Assembly (NCBI RefSeq): GCF_001718315.1
Contig: NZ_CP013363.1
Span: 1,054,001 to 1,118,000, forward strand
DNA from: Burkholderia diffusa
GTDB lineage: Bacteria; Pseudomonadota; Gammaproteobacteria; Burkholderiales; Burkholderiaceae
Direction of reading: 5' to 3'
Length of the DNA stretch: 64,000 bases
The translations under genes were made by a program, and so were the position numbers. Each line of letters begins with the position of its first letter. The stretch's first letter is position 1. The notes under the pieces were generated by a model, which saw only the letters and a program-made list of their open reading frames with translations, was not told the DNA's origin and searched no databases. Below are positions 45,114 to 54,408 of the stretch, one piece after another.

Positions 45114-45326
45114 TCAGCTGCCGAAGTAGACGTTGCAGAAGCTGACGGGGCCGACGCATGCGTTCGGGTCTTCCTGTTTCGATTGCGCACGATCGACGCG
45201 GCCGGCGGCCTGGACGGCTTCGGCGCGGTTCGCCGGTTGCTGCGCGACGTCGGCCGGCGCGGTCTGGGCGTGCGCGACAGCGGCGGTGAACGACAGGGCA
45301 ACGAGGGCGAGGTGCAGCGGCTTCAT
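45114..45326 (-). CDS. Small secreted protein (70 aa)
   Basis: Starts at the ATG at 45326 with AGGAGA eight bases upstream. Residues 1-20 are a signal peptide (ending VAHAQ); the mature ~50 residues are Gln/Ala-rich with two Cys close to the C-terminus (NACVGPVSFCNVYFGS), which could form one disulphide. The family is not recognised. Monocistronic. Confidence 0.7.
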   Translation of the reverse strand: MKPLHLALVALSFTAAVAHAQTAPADVAQQPANRAEAVQAAGRVDRAQSKQEDPNACVGPVSFCNVYFGS

Positions 45327-45482
45327 TTGGGTTTCTCCTGGGTCAGTGCCAGTCTTGCTGGCAGTGAGGAAACTATAGGCTCGCACTGCTTATAAATTAA
45401 TCACCGTGGGTGCAGAGCTTATTTCCATTCGGAACAAGGATCACGTTGCGCGCGCATCGATCGCCGCCGACGCCGTCGACGG

Positions 45483-47666
45483 TCAATGACGATGGCGATT
45501 GAACGGTGCATCCTTGTCCAGCAGCGCGCTGCGGATGAAGTGCAGGCAGCCGACGATGCGCTGCATGCGACGGCGTTCGTCCGGCACCGCGTACCACGCG
45601 TGCAGCGTGTGCTGGGCGGCGCGTATCGCCAGATTCACCGATTTCAGCGTGCGCGCATGGTGGCCCGGTGACGGATCGTCGAAGAAGCGCGGCAGCGCGT
45701 GCAGCACCGCGTCGATCGATGCAGTCCAGCGCTGCGTCTGCGGCGGTTTCGATTCGCAGAACCCGTGCAGCTCGTCGCGCAGGTCGATCACGGCATGACC
45801 GACTTCGAGCGTCGACAGCATCCAGCGCAGCGCGTCGCGATGCTGCCGCGTGCGCTTGACGAGCAGCGTGCGCAACTGCGCCATCAGGTCGTGCGTGCTC
45901 GACTGGAAGCGTGCCGCGAGGCCGTCGCGCGCGCCTTCGCACGCGAGCGTGACCTGGCGGCGCAGGTCGTGCGCGATACGCGACGTGAGCCACGGCATGT
46001 GGGTCGGAAACACCACGGCGAACACGATCGAGCAGGCGAGCATCGCGACGACGATGGCGAAGCCGTTGTTGATCAGCACCTCGGGCGTATACGCGATCGC
46101 GTTGTCGGGGCCGGCGAGCAGGCAGAAGAACACCGCGAAGCCGATCCCGTAGCCCGACAGGCCCGGGCGCATCGCGAGAAAGGCGCCGAGGCCGAGCACC
46201 GGCGCGAGCGCCGCGCACAGCAGCGGAAAGCCGTCGATGTTCGGGTAGACGTAGCACAGGAACACATAGCCGACGGCCGTCGCGAACGCCGCGCCGACGC
46301 CCATCTGCGCGACGAACTTCGGTGCGCGCGGCGATGTCGAGCTCAGCGCGCACGCGATCGCGGTGGCGATGACGGCGAGCGGGCCGCTCGGCCATTCGGA
46401 CGCGATCCAGAACGCGCTCATTGCGCCGACCGCCACGAGCGTGCGCAGGAACGTGAAGCCGACGAAGAACGAATTGGTCTTCACCGCGTAGTGCGTGACC
46501 GAGCGTTCGAACGCGTGATCGTCGCGGTCGAGCGACGCGTTGGTGTCGGCATAGCCGAGATACTCGCCGATGAAGCGATACATCAGCTCGATCGCGGTGT
46601 CGAAGTCGAGCAGGCCGCCGGCCGCGTGATCCTCGATCTCGCGGCGCGATGCGCGCGCGGCCTTCGGCAGCGCGCCGTGAAAGCGGCGCAGTTCGAGCAG
46701 CGCGCCCGTGGTCGACGTGATCCCGCGCTGCCGCTCGTCGCGCAACGCGGTCACCCGCTGCGCGAGCGCGTCGATGTGCGGCGCGAGCGCGTCGAGCACC
46801 GCGTCGGACCGGTTCGTGCGCAAGCGTTTGACGAGCTGGTGCAGCGCATGCAGGCGCGTGCATGCATTCATGAATTCGCTGTTCAGGCGCGCGAGCCGGC
46901 GGCTGCGCGCGCGAATGTGCGGATCCTCGAACGACGCGAACGCGCGGTTGGCCTCGAAGCCGACGATCTCGTCGACGAAATCGGCGAAGCGCCGCTCGAA
47001 ATCGCCGCGTGCGAGGTCGCCCGACAGCGCGCCGGCCGCGAAGGCCGCGAACTTCACGTGACGGGCGGTCAGCGAGCGCATCAGCGCCTTTGCGGAACTG
47101 AGCGGAAGAATCAGCGCGCTGACCGCGCCGGAGCATGCGATACCGAGCGCGACTTCCGCGGCGCGCGTGAGTGCGGACTGGAACAGCGTCTGCGGCGTCA
47201 TCACCGCGGGCAGGCCGATCAGCGCGGCCGTATAACCGGCGAGCACGAACCCGTACCAGCGGAAATGGCGGTTGCGGACCGCGAGCGCGATGCAGCCGCC
47301 GACCCACAGCGTCATGCCGGCCATGTACAGCTCCGGCTGCTGCGCGAACAGCCCGCCGAGCGCGAGCGCGGCGACGAGGCCGGCCGCGGTGCCGAGCACG
47401 CGGTAGAAACTCTTCGCGAACACCATCCCCGAGAGCGGCTGCATCAGCACGAACACGGTCGTCATCGCCGTGCGCGGCTGCGACATCTCCAGCCGCATCG
47501 CGATGCCCATCGCGAGCAGCGCGGCGAGCACGGTTTTGGCGAGGTGCAGCCAGATCAGCCCGTCGCTCGCGGCCCAGTCGCGCGCGGCGCCGCCGAGCGG
47601 ACCGAGCCAGCTTCTCCATCGTGCCGGTTCGATGGAAGGTCGCTCGATCGCAGGTTGTGGCTTCAT
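45483..47666 (-). CDS. FUSC family inner membrane transporter
   Basis: A 727-residue protein with two blocks of about five transmembrane helices (residues ~45-190 and ~405-540) separated by cytoplasmic helical domains, the layout of the FUSC/AaeB family. The AaeB relatives export aromatic acids with an HlyD-type adaptor; here no adaptor, DUF1656 or outer membrane partner is present, so the export partner is missing or the protein works alone. It diverges from a LysR gene (191-bp gap with a LysR-type box). Confidence 0.85.
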   Translation of the reverse strand: MKPQPAIERPSIEPARWRSWLGPLGGAARDWAASDGLIWLHLAKTVLAALLAMGIAMRLEMSQPRTAMTTVFVLMQPLSGMVFAKSFYRVLGTAAGLVAALALGGLFAQQPELYMAGMTLWVGGCIALAVRNRHFRWYGFVLAGYTAALIGLPAVMTPQTLFQSALTRAAEVALGIACSGAVSALILPLSSAKALMRSLTARHVKFAAFAAGALSGDLARGDFERRFADFVDEIVGFEANRAFASFEDPHIRARSRRLARLNSEFMNACTRLHALHQLVKRLRTNRSDAVLDALAPHIDALAQRVTALRDERQRGITSTTGALLELRRFHGALPKAARASRREIEDHAAGGLLDFDTAIELMYRFIGEYLGYADTNASLDRDDHAFERSVTHYAVKTNSFFVGFTFLRTLVAVGAMSAFWIASEWPSGPLAVIATAIACALSSTSPRAPKFVAQMGVGAAFATAVGYVFLCYVYPNIDGFPLLCAALAPVLGLGAFLAMRPGLSGYGIGFAVFFCLLAGPDNAIAYTPEVLINNGFAIVVAMLACSIVFAVVFPTHMPWLTSRIAHDLRRQVTLACEGARDGLAARFQSSTHDLMAQLRTLLVKRTRQHRDALRWMLSTLEVGHAVIDLRDELHGFCESKPPQTQRWTASIDAVLHALPRFFDDPSPGHHARTLKSVNLAIRAAQHTLHAWYAVPDERRRMQRIVGCLHFIRSALLDKDAPFNRHRH

Positions 47667-47784
47667 GAAGAAAGAGGGGGCGCGTGCGGTGTCGCGGCGC
47701 GTCCGGACGGGTCCGTTCGACTGATGAGGCGCCGATTGTAGGAGTGCGGCGCGCGAGCATTAACGCAGCTGCGGGGAAACGATA

Positions 47785-47801
47785 GTTGCAGCGCGCGCAA
47801 C
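47785..47801. promoter_or_regulatory. LysR-type box in the FUSC/LysR gap
   Basis: GTTGC-N7-GCAAC, a perfect interrupted dyad containing the T-N11-A core of LysR-family sites (T47787, A47799). It is 57 bp from the LysR start and 119 bp from the FUSC start, a normal place for autorepression and activation of the divergent gene. Confidence 0.5.
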
Positions 47802-47857
47802 AATTTGTCGCATCCGCTGGAGGAAAATAGCGGCTCCGCTACAGGTGGCTCACAGGA

Positions 47858-48805
47858 ATGGATACCCTACAAAACATGCGGGTGTTTACGCGCGTCGTCG
47901 AGACGGGCAGTTTCACCGCGGCCGCGCAATCGCTGAACTCGACGACGGGCGCGATGTCGCGCGCGGTGTCGGAGCTCGAGGCGCGCCTGCGCACCCGTCT
48001 GATGAATCGCTCGACGCGCCGTCTCGCGCTGACGTCGGCCGGCGAAAATTATCTGCGGCGCTGTCGCCAGATCCTCGCCGACGTCGATCGCGCCGAGGAA
48101 GAGGCGAGCTGCGCGCACGAGCGGCCGGCCGGCGTCTTGCGCATGCACAGTTTCGCGAGCGTCGGCCATCACTACGTGATGCCCGCGCTCACGCGCTACC
48201 ACACGCAATATCCGGACGTATCGATCGAGCTGTCGCTGTCGCAGCGCATGCCCGACCTGTTCGACGGCACGAGCGACATGGCCGTCGTGACCGCGTCGTC
48301 GCTGCCCGATTCGGAGCTCGTGTCGCACCTGCTCGGCTCGACGTTCAGCATCCTGTGTGCGTCGCCGGAGTATGTGAAGCGCCACGGCGCACCGGCGCGC
48401 CCGCAGGATCTCGGCGCACATGCGTGCCTGACGCTCTGCACGCCGGCGTTTCCGACTCACGAATGGGTGCTCGAAGGTGCCGAGGGCGTCGAGCAGATCC
48501 ATGTCGCGGGGCCGGTGCAGACCAACACGGCCGAGTCGCTCGCGCTCGCGATTCGCGATGGCATCGGGATCGGCATGCTGCCGCTGTACGCGGCGATCGA
48601 TGCGCTCCAGGACGGCACGCTCGTGCGTGTGCTGCCCGATCACATCCTGCAGAAGATGAATGTGTATGCGCTGTATCCGTCGCGCCGCTTCGTCGACGCG
48701 AAGGTGCGCACCTGGGTCGAGATGCTGCGTGCGCAGGTGCCGGGGATGATCGCGCACGACGTCGAGATGCTGAACGCGATCGAGCGGGAACCGCAGGCCG
48801 CCTGA
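47858..48805 (+). CDS. LysR family transcriptional regulator
   Basis: A 315-residue LysR protein of the AaeR/DsdC-like transporter-regulator group: N-terminal helix-turn-helix (GSFTAAAQSLNSTTGAMSRAV), LALTSAGENYLRR, then the effector domain. Divergent from the FUSC gene, which resembles the aaeR-aaeXAB arrangement in which an aromatic acid induces its own export. Confidence 0.9.
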   Translation: MDTLQNMRVFTRVVETGSFTAAAQSLNSTTGAMSRAVSELEARLRTRLMNRSTRRLALTSAGENYLRRCRQILADVDRAEEEASCAHERPAGVLRMHSFASVGHHYVMPALTRYHTQYPDVSIELSLSQRMPDLFDGTSDMAVVTASSLPDSELVSHLLGSTFSILCASPEYVKRHGAPARPQDLGAHACLTLCTPAFPTHEWVLEGAEGVEQIHVAGPVQTNTAESLALAIRDGIGIGMLPLYAAIDALQDGTLVRVLPDHILQKMNVYALYPSRRFVDAKVRTWVEMLRAQVPGMIAHDVEMLNAIEREPQAA

Positions 48806-48968
48806 CGGCGAATACGTCGAATATGGCAAATACTGCAAATAGCGAAAAGGATGGCCGCGTCCCGGATGGCACGCGGCCCGGTCGCATCGATCGTCACGAA
48901 CCGATGCGCGCGAGGTTCGCCGCGCCCGCACCGCACGTGTCATGCGGGCGCGGCATGGCGCGCCGCAT

Positions 48969-49271
48969 TCACAGCGCGGGTTTGGCGGCCACGCCCGATT
49001 CGGTTGCGCCCGCACCGGCCGGGCCATACGCGGCATGCGCGGCCTTGTGCTCGGCGAGCCGTTTTGTCGCCAGGCGTTCCTGCGCGGCCATGATGTCGTC
49101 CGGATAGTTGCCGGCGTCGCCGAGCGACGGGTTGTAGCCGACCGATTCGAGATCGTAGAGCTCCTGCAGCACCTGCGCGCGCGTGACGGGCGACTTGGCG
49201 GACTGAGCGAACGACAGCGCCGGTGCGGCAAGCAGGACGGCAGCAGCGGCGGTAACGACGAGCGATTTCAC
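48969..49271 (-). CDS. DUF4148 family secreted protein
   Basis: A 100-residue protein starting at a GTG with AGGAGAAC at ideal spacing; an ATG further upstream is out of the supported signal. Residues 1-23 are a signal peptide (LSFAQ). The mature part has the family block TRAQVLQELYDLESVGYNP, followed by helical residues. DUF4148 proteins are common, small exported proteins in Burkholderiales; function unknown. Confidence 0.85.
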   Translation of the reverse strand: MKSLVVTAAAAVLLAAPALSFAQSAKSPVTRAQVLQELYDLESVGYNPSLGDAGNYPDDIMAAQERLATKRLAEHKAAHAAYGPAGAGATESGVAAKPAL

Positions 49272-49412
49272 GATGTTCTCCTGTAGACGGGGTGTGAGGC
49301 CGGTCCGGCGATCGATCTGCGATCCGAACCATCGATGCCAGTCTATGCAGCGCACGCGGGCACAAAAACCCCGATTCCGGGCAGGCAGCTTTCCAGATGG
49401 AACAACACTGAC

Positions 49413-49476
49413 GCACGTCGCCCGCGTTGCGTGAACCCGCCCGTCAAGACAGGTTCACGCCCGGCGGGCGACGTGC
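49413..49476 (-). terminator. Long inverted repeat downstream of porin gene
   Basis: Two 25-nt arms (49413-49437 and 49452-49476) are complementary except for three central bases, around a 14-nt loop. The repeat starts 21 bp after the porin stop. No T run follows, but such a stable stem could terminate or protect the abundant porin mRNA. Confidence 0.5.
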
Positions 49477-49497
49477 GGTCCTGCGACGACGCCGAAC

Positions 49498-50640
49498 TCA
49501 GAAGCGCGTGCGCATGCCGATCGTGCCGACGATCTGGTTCGCGGTGCTCGATGCGCCGCCCGACGTGTTGATGAACGCCTGGTAGCCGCGGCCCGACGCG
49601 TGCTGATACATCGCTTCCGCGTACAGGTCGGTGCGGCGCGACAGCTTGTACACCGCCTGCAGGTCGACCTGGTGCCACTTCGGATCGGTGCCGTGCTTGC
49701 TGTCCGGGTTCGACACGCTGGCGTCGGTGTAGACGTACGCCGCGCCAAGGCTGACGGCCGGCGTCACCGCATAGCGCACGTTCACGTCGTAGTTGTTGAA
49801 CGCGACCTGGCCGGTGGAGCCGAACGAGCCCGAGTTGTCGTACTGCGAACGCGTGTAGACGAAGCCGACCGTCGCCGGACCGAACACGTAGCTGACGCCG
49901 CCGCCGTAGCTGCGCATGCGGTCCGCGCCCACCGACCAGCCGCCCTGGCTCACGCTCTTGGCTTCGGCCACGTCGGTCGCACCCGGGCTCGCGCTCGTCG
50001 AGCCCTTCGTGCCGTTCATCTGCAGGTAAGCGCCAGCCAGCTTCAGCGGGCCGTTCGTGTAGCTCGCCGCGACGCTGTATGCACGGTTGCCGGCGAAGTT
50101 CGTCGAGTTCGAGAAGCCGTACAACGCACCGACCTTGAAACCGGCGATCGTGTCGCTCGTGTACTTCACCGCATTGTTGATGCGCACCGAGTGGTTCAGG
50201 TTGTCGTTGTCGAACGGGTGCGCGAAGCCCGTATCGCCGAAGTCGCCGGCCGTCGCGGACAGCGGCGCGACGAAGTCGACCATCGTGTCGTACTGGCGCC
50301 CGAGCGTCAGCGTGCCGTAGCCGCTGCTGGTCAGGCCAACGTACGCGTGGCGGCCGAACAGCTTGCCGTCCTGGCCGAGCGCGCCGTTGTTCGCGTTGAA
50401 GCCGTTCTCGAGGACGAACAGCGCCTTCAGGCCGCCGCCGAGATCTTCCGTGCCGCGCAAGCCGAAGCGGCTGCCGTTGATGGTGCCGCTGGTCATGCGC
50501 CACAGAGACGCGCCGCCCGCGTTGTTGGTGTACGCGATGCCGGCGTCGATCAGGCCATACAGCGTGACCGAGCTCTGTGCTTGCGCGAGCGGGGCGAACA
50601 GTGCGGTGGCGGCTGCGGCGGCAATCAGGGTTTTGTTCAT
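49498..50640 (-). CDS. General porin (OmpC-like, Gram-negative porin family)
   Basis: A 380-residue protein with a signal peptide (residues 1-22, ending AQAQ) and the porin opening SSVTLYGLIDAG; many alternating strands and the C-terminal GMRTRF with terminal Phe needed for outer membrane assembly. It forms a 16-strand trimeric diffusion channel. AGGAG precedes the ATG. It is monocistronic, with a long hairpin after it. Confidence 0.92.
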   Translation of the reverse strand: MNKTLIAAAAATALFAPLAQAQSSVTLYGLIDAGIAYTNNAGGASLWRMTSGTINGSRFGLRGTEDLGGGLKALFVLENGFNANNGALGQDGKLFGRHAYVGLTSSGYGTLTLGRQYDTMVDFVAPLSATAGDFGDTGFAHPFDNDNLNHSVRINNAVKYTSDTIAGFKVGALYGFSNSTNFAGNRAYSVAASYTNGPLKLAGAYLQMNGTKGSTSASPGATDVAEAKSVSQGGWSVGADRMRSYGGGVSYVFGPATVGFVYTRSQYDNSGSFGSTGQVAFNNYDVNVRYAVTPAVSLGAAYVYTDASVSNPDSKHGTDPKWHQVDLQAVYKLSRRTDLYAEAMYQHASGRGYQAFINTSGGASSTANQIVGTIGMRTRF

Positions 50641-50949
50641 GTAACTGCTCCTGCGTGTGGGACGAGTGACTGAAGTTCGGCGCAAGTGTAGGGGCGGGGT
50701 CGCGCGAATCCGGTCGCCGGCGCGCGAGCGCACCGTTGCGCGTTATGCAAGAGTGCGTCACATGGTTTTCACAAATCGATGCGGAGGCCGAATGGCGTGC
50801 GTTTTCGCCGACGGCGCGACATGAGATGCAGGGTCGCCGCGCGCACCGTGTCGCGCATTGGCAACACGCGTGCCGCCGGCGCGGGAGTTGATTGCCGTGC
50901 CGCGCGCGTGGAGAATGAGCAGAACCATGTCGAGATCGGGAGACATCCG
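50641..50949. other. Intergenic region between porin and VOC genes
   Basis: 309 bp between divergent genes. It must hold the porin promoter; the stretch around 50740-50780 is AT-richer (CGTTATGCAAG, TTTTCACAAATC) but I cannot name a clear box. No gene supported. Confidence 0.5.
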
Positions 50950-51414
50950 ATGACCACGCGTCGCCGTCCGTCGTTCAGTTCCGCGCTGTGCTACCGCAAC
51001 CCGAAAGCCGCGCTGGCATGGCTCGAACGCGCATTCGGCTTCGAGCGCGCGATCGTCGTCACCACGCCGGAAGGCGACATCGCGCATGCCGAAATGAAGT
51101 TCGGCGACGGCCTCGTCATGATCGGCGGCGCGTGGGCCGAGTTCATCGCGTCACCGGAAGACACCGGCGATCGCAACACGCAGCACGTCCACGTGCAGCT
51201 TCCCGACGATGCGGACATCGACGCGCACTGCGAGCGCGCGCGTGCGGCCGGCGCGGAGATCCTGCAGGCGCCGGCCGACCAGTTCTACGGCGATCGCGTG
51301 TATCGCGCGCGCGATCCCGGCCGGCATGTGTGGACCTTCGGCAAGCACGTGCGCGGCGTGACGAACGACGAGATGAGCGCGGCCACCGGTCTGACGATCG
51401 AGGATTTCGAATAA
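50950..51414 (+). CDS. VOC (glyoxalase/PhnB-like) protein
   Basis: A 154-residue single-chain vicinal oxygen chelate protein. It has two beta-alpha-beta-beta-beta modules: the first starts SSALCYRNPKAALAWLERAFG, and the second ends in the RVYRARDPGRHVWTFG block. This is the PhnB-like branch; possible metal ligands are the His in AHAEMKF and the Asp/His in the second module. Function unknown. It precedes the cytosine deaminase by 72 bp on the same strand. Confidence 0.82.
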   Translation: MTTRRRPSFSSALCYRNPKAALAWLERAFGFERAIVVTTPEGDIAHAEMKFGDGLVMIGGAWAEFIASPEDTGDRNTQHVHVQLPDDADIDAHCERARAAGAEILQAPADQFYGDRVYRARDPGRHVWTFGKHVRGVTNDEMSAATGLTIEDFE

Positions 51415-51486
51415 GCACGGCACGCATCGCCGGAGCCGGTTTTTCCACCACGCGGCGCGCTGTCGCCGCATGACGCCTGGATCCCC

Positions 51487-52728
51487 ATGAATCTCTTCAA
51501 TGCACGCCTGCGCGGTCGCGACGGGTTGTTCACGATCGGCATCGACGGCGACAGGATCGCGCGGATCGACGCGCAAGCCGCGCCGGTCGCCTCGGTCGGC
51601 GGCGGCGATATCGATGCCGGCGGCCGTCTGGCGATTGCGCCGCTTGTCGAACCGCACATCCATCTTGACGCGGTGCTCACGGCCGGCGAGCCGGCCTGGA
51701 ACATGAGCGGCACGCTGTTCGAGGGAATCGAGCGCTGGTCCGAGCGCAAGGCGACGATCACGCACGCGGATACGAAGACGCGCGCGCATGCGGCGATCGG
51801 CATGCTGCGCGATCACGGCATCCAGCACGTGCGCACCCATGTCGACGTCACCGATCCGACGCTGGCCGCACTGAAGGCGATGCTCGAAGTGAAGGACGAA
51901 GCACGCGGGCTGATCGACCTGCAGATCGTCGCGTTTCCGCAGGAAGGCATCGAGTCGTTCGACGGCGGCCGCGTGCTGATGGAGCAGGCGATCGAACTCG
52001 GCGCGGACGTCGTAGGCGGGATTCCGCATTTCGAGAACACGCGCGAGCAGGGCGTCAGCTCGATCCGCTTCCTGATGGAACTGGCCGAGCGCACCGGCTG
52101 CCTCGTCGACGTGCACTGCGACGAGACCGACGATCCGCATTCGCGCTTCCTGGAAGTGCTCGCGGAAGAAGCGCGCGTGCGCGGAATGGGCGCGCGCGTG
52201 ACGGCGAGCCATACGACCGCGATGGGTTCATACGACAACGCGTACTGCTCGAAGCTGTTCCGGCTGCTCAAGCGCGCGGGCCTGAACTTCGTATCGTGCC
52301 CGACCGAGAGCATCCACTTGCAGGGGCGCTTCGACACGTTTCCGAAGCGGCGAGGCGTCACGCGCGTCGCGGAACTCGATCGCGCGGGGCTGAACGTGTG
52401 CTTCGGACAGGATTCGATCAAGGATCCGTGGTATCCGCTCGGCAACGGCAACATCCTGCGCGTGCTCGATGCCGGCCTGCACATCTGCCACATGATGGGC
52501 TACCAGGACCTGCAGCGCTGCCTCGACTTCGTGACCGACCACGCGGCGACGACGATGCATCTCGGCGATGGCTACGGGATCGTGGTCGGCCGGCCGGCGA
52601 ACCTGGTCGTGCTCGACGCGGACAGCGACTACGAAGCCGTGCGCCGGCAGGCGAAGGCCACGCTGTCGGTTCGCCACGGGAAGGTCATCATGCGGCGGGA
52701 GCCGGAGCGCGTTACGTATCCGGCGTAG
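51487..52728 (+). CDS. codA: Cytosine deaminase
   Basis: A 413-residue amidohydrolase. Metal ligands are His57 and His59 in PHIHLD, a His in HCDETDD, and the Asp in CFGQDSI; HTTAMGSYDN and GDGYGIVVGRPANLV are CodA-specific. It deaminates cytosine to uracil in pyrimidine salvage. There is no codB cytosine permease next to it. The substrate range in this subfamily includes isoguanine and other pyrimidines, so cytosine is the likely but not certain substrate. Confidence 0.88.
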   Translation: MNLFNARLRGRDGLFTIGIDGDRIARIDAQAAPVASVGGGDIDAGGRLAIAPLVEPHIHLDAVLTAGEPAWNMSGTLFEGIERWSERKATITHADTKTRAHAAIGMLRDHGIQHVRTHVDVTDPTLAALKAMLEVKDEARGLIDLQIVAFPQEGIESFDGGRVLMEQAIELGADVVGGIPHFENTREQGVSSIRFLMELAERTGCLVDVHCDETDDPHSRFLEVLAEEARVRGMGARVTASHTTAMGSYDNAYCSKLFRLLKRAGLNFVSCPTESIHLQGRFDTFPKRRGVTRVAELDRAGLNVCFGQDSIKDPWYPLGNGNILRVLDAGLHICHMMGYQDLQRCLDFVTDHAATTMHLGDGYGIVVGRPANLVVLDADSDYEAVRRQAKATLSVRHGKVIMRREPERVTYPA

Positions 52729-52790
52729 TGCGGTCGCGCGGGGCGCGGCACACGTCACCATGGAGCGGCGCAACTCGTCTATTCAGATAA

Positions 52791-52828
52791 TGCATGAGTT
52801 GATCAGAAAAATACGTTTGTCTCATGCA
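52791..52828. promoter_or_regulatory. Inverted repeat in AT-rich DNA before the channel gene
   Basis: TGCATGAG at 52791-52798 and its complement CTCATGCA at 52821-52828, separated by an AT-rich 22 bp. It may be an operator or transcriptional signal; no more can be said. Confidence 0.3.
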
Positions 52829-52905
52829 AGGGCGAAGCCTACGATGCGGTCCTGACGGCGGCGTGCATGGTGCGCGCCGTCGTATGATCCACGTTCGCCG
52901 ATCTC

Positions 52906-54240
52906 ATGCGCCCTGATCTCCCGTCCGCCCCCGCTTCTTCTTCGCCATTGGCCAGCCCGTTCGCGCGGATCGCTGCCGTCACGGTCCTGACTGGCGTCGG
53001 CGCGGGCGTCGGCGGGATGCTGCTCGCGCTGCTGCTTCACGCGATTCAGCATGTGGCCTACGGTTACAGCCTCGCGCACGTGGTCGGAACCGAGAGCTTT
53101 CTCGCGGGCGTGACCGGCGCCGAGCCGCTGCGCCGGTTCGCGGTGCTCGTCGTCTGCGGCCTCGTCGCGGGCGGCGGCTGGTGGGCGCTTTACCGCTTCG
53201 GCGCACCGCTCGTCAGCATCCGCCGGGCCGTTCGCGCAGCCGATCCGCGGATGCCGTTCGTCAGCACGACGGTGCACGCGCTGCTCCAGATCGTCACCGT
53301 CGCGCTCGGTTCGCCGCTCGGCCGCGAAGTCGCGCCGCGCGAGATCGGTGCGCTGCTGGCCGGCCGGCTCGCGCATCGCGCGGGGCTCACGCCCGCCGAT
53401 TGCCGGCTGATGGTCGCGTGCGGCGCGGGCGCCGGCCTCGCGGCGGTCTACAACGTGCCGCTCGGCGGCGCCGTATTCGTGCTCGAAGTGCTGCTCGGCA
53501 CGTTCGAGCTGCGCGCGCTGGTGGTGGCCGTCGTCACGTCGGCGATCGCGGCGGCCGTCGCATGGATCGGGCTTGGCAACGAACATCAGTACACGGTGCC
53601 GTCGTTTGCGCTGAGTGCGCCGCTGGTTGCGTGGTCGATCGTCTGCGGGCCGCTGTTCGGTCTTGCCGCCTACGCGTTCGTGCGGCTCACGACCCGCGCG
53701 GGGGCGGAGGCGCCGAAGGGCCGCCCGCTCTCGGTGCTCGCGCTGGTCAATTTCGCGATCATCGGCGTGCTCGCGATGTGGTTTCCGCAACTGCTCGGCA
53801 ATGGCAAGGGGCCGGCTTCGCTGGGTTTCGACGGCGCGCTGACAATCGGTCTCGCGGCGACGCTGCTCGTGCTGAAGGTGCTGATCGAGGCGGGCAGCCT
53901 GCGCGCGGGGGCGGAGGGCGGGCTCCTGACGCCGGGTCTTGCGAACGGCGCGCTGCTGGGCGTCGTGCTCGGCGGGCTGTGGGGCCTCGTGTGGCCGGGC
54001 GCGTCGATCGGCGGGTGCGCGCTGGTTGGCGCGACCGCGTTCCTTGCCGCGTCGATGCAGATGCCGATCACGGCCGTCGTGCTGTTGCTCGAGTTCACGC
54101 GCGTGGATCACGACAGCCTGGTGCCGATGCTGCTGGCCGTGGCCGGCTCGCTGGTTGCGTACCGGTTGGCGCAGCAACTGGCGGCGCGGCGGATGGATGC
54201 AGCCGCAACCGTCGGCACGCCGGCTGCGGCGGCGCGGTAG
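52906..54240 (+). CDS. ClC-type chloride channel/transporter, divergent
   Basis: A 444-residue protein with about ten to eleven helices. The gating-glutamate block is GSPLGREVAPR in place of the usual GREGPTV, with Glu retained; the GGLLTPGLANGALLG block matches GxFxP. The N-terminal selectivity motif GSGIP is replaced by GAPLVSI, so the Ser that coordinates chloride is not obvious. It is a bona fide ClC family member but the transported ion and mechanism are uncertain. It stands alone. Confidence 0.82.
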   Translation: MRPDLPSAPASSSPLASPFARIAAVTVLTGVGAGVGGMLLALLLHAIQHVAYGYSLAHVVGTESFLAGVTGAEPLRRFAVLVVCGLVAGGGWWALYRFGAPLVSIRRAVRAADPRMPFVSTTVHALLQIVTVALGSPLGREVAPREIGALLAGRLAHRAGLTPADCRLMVACGAGAGLAAVYNVPLGGAVFVLEVLLGTFELRALVVAVVTSAIAAAVAWIGLGNEHQYTVPSFALSAPLVAWSIVCGPLFGLAAYAFVRLTTRAGAEAPKGRPLSVLALVNFAIIGVLAMWFPQLLGNGKGPASLGFDGALTIGLAATLLVLKVLIEAGSLRAGAEGGLLTPGLANGALLGVVLGGLWGLVWPGASIGGCALVGATAFLAASMQMPITAVVLLLEFTRVDHDSLVPMLLAVAGSLVAYRLAQQLAARRMDAAATVGTPAAAAR

Positions 54241-54408
54241 CGAGCCCGTCGTCGCAATCCTTCCTGTCTTCCTGCGTCCGCGCCGGCGCTCGGCACCGAT
54301 CCGGGCCGATGCCGCGCCGGTCGCGTGCCGATATCCTGAACGCGCTCGCCCCGGTCTTCATCTGCATCCGCGTGCGCCGCTGACGACGCGCGGCGGACCG
54401 CACGATAC

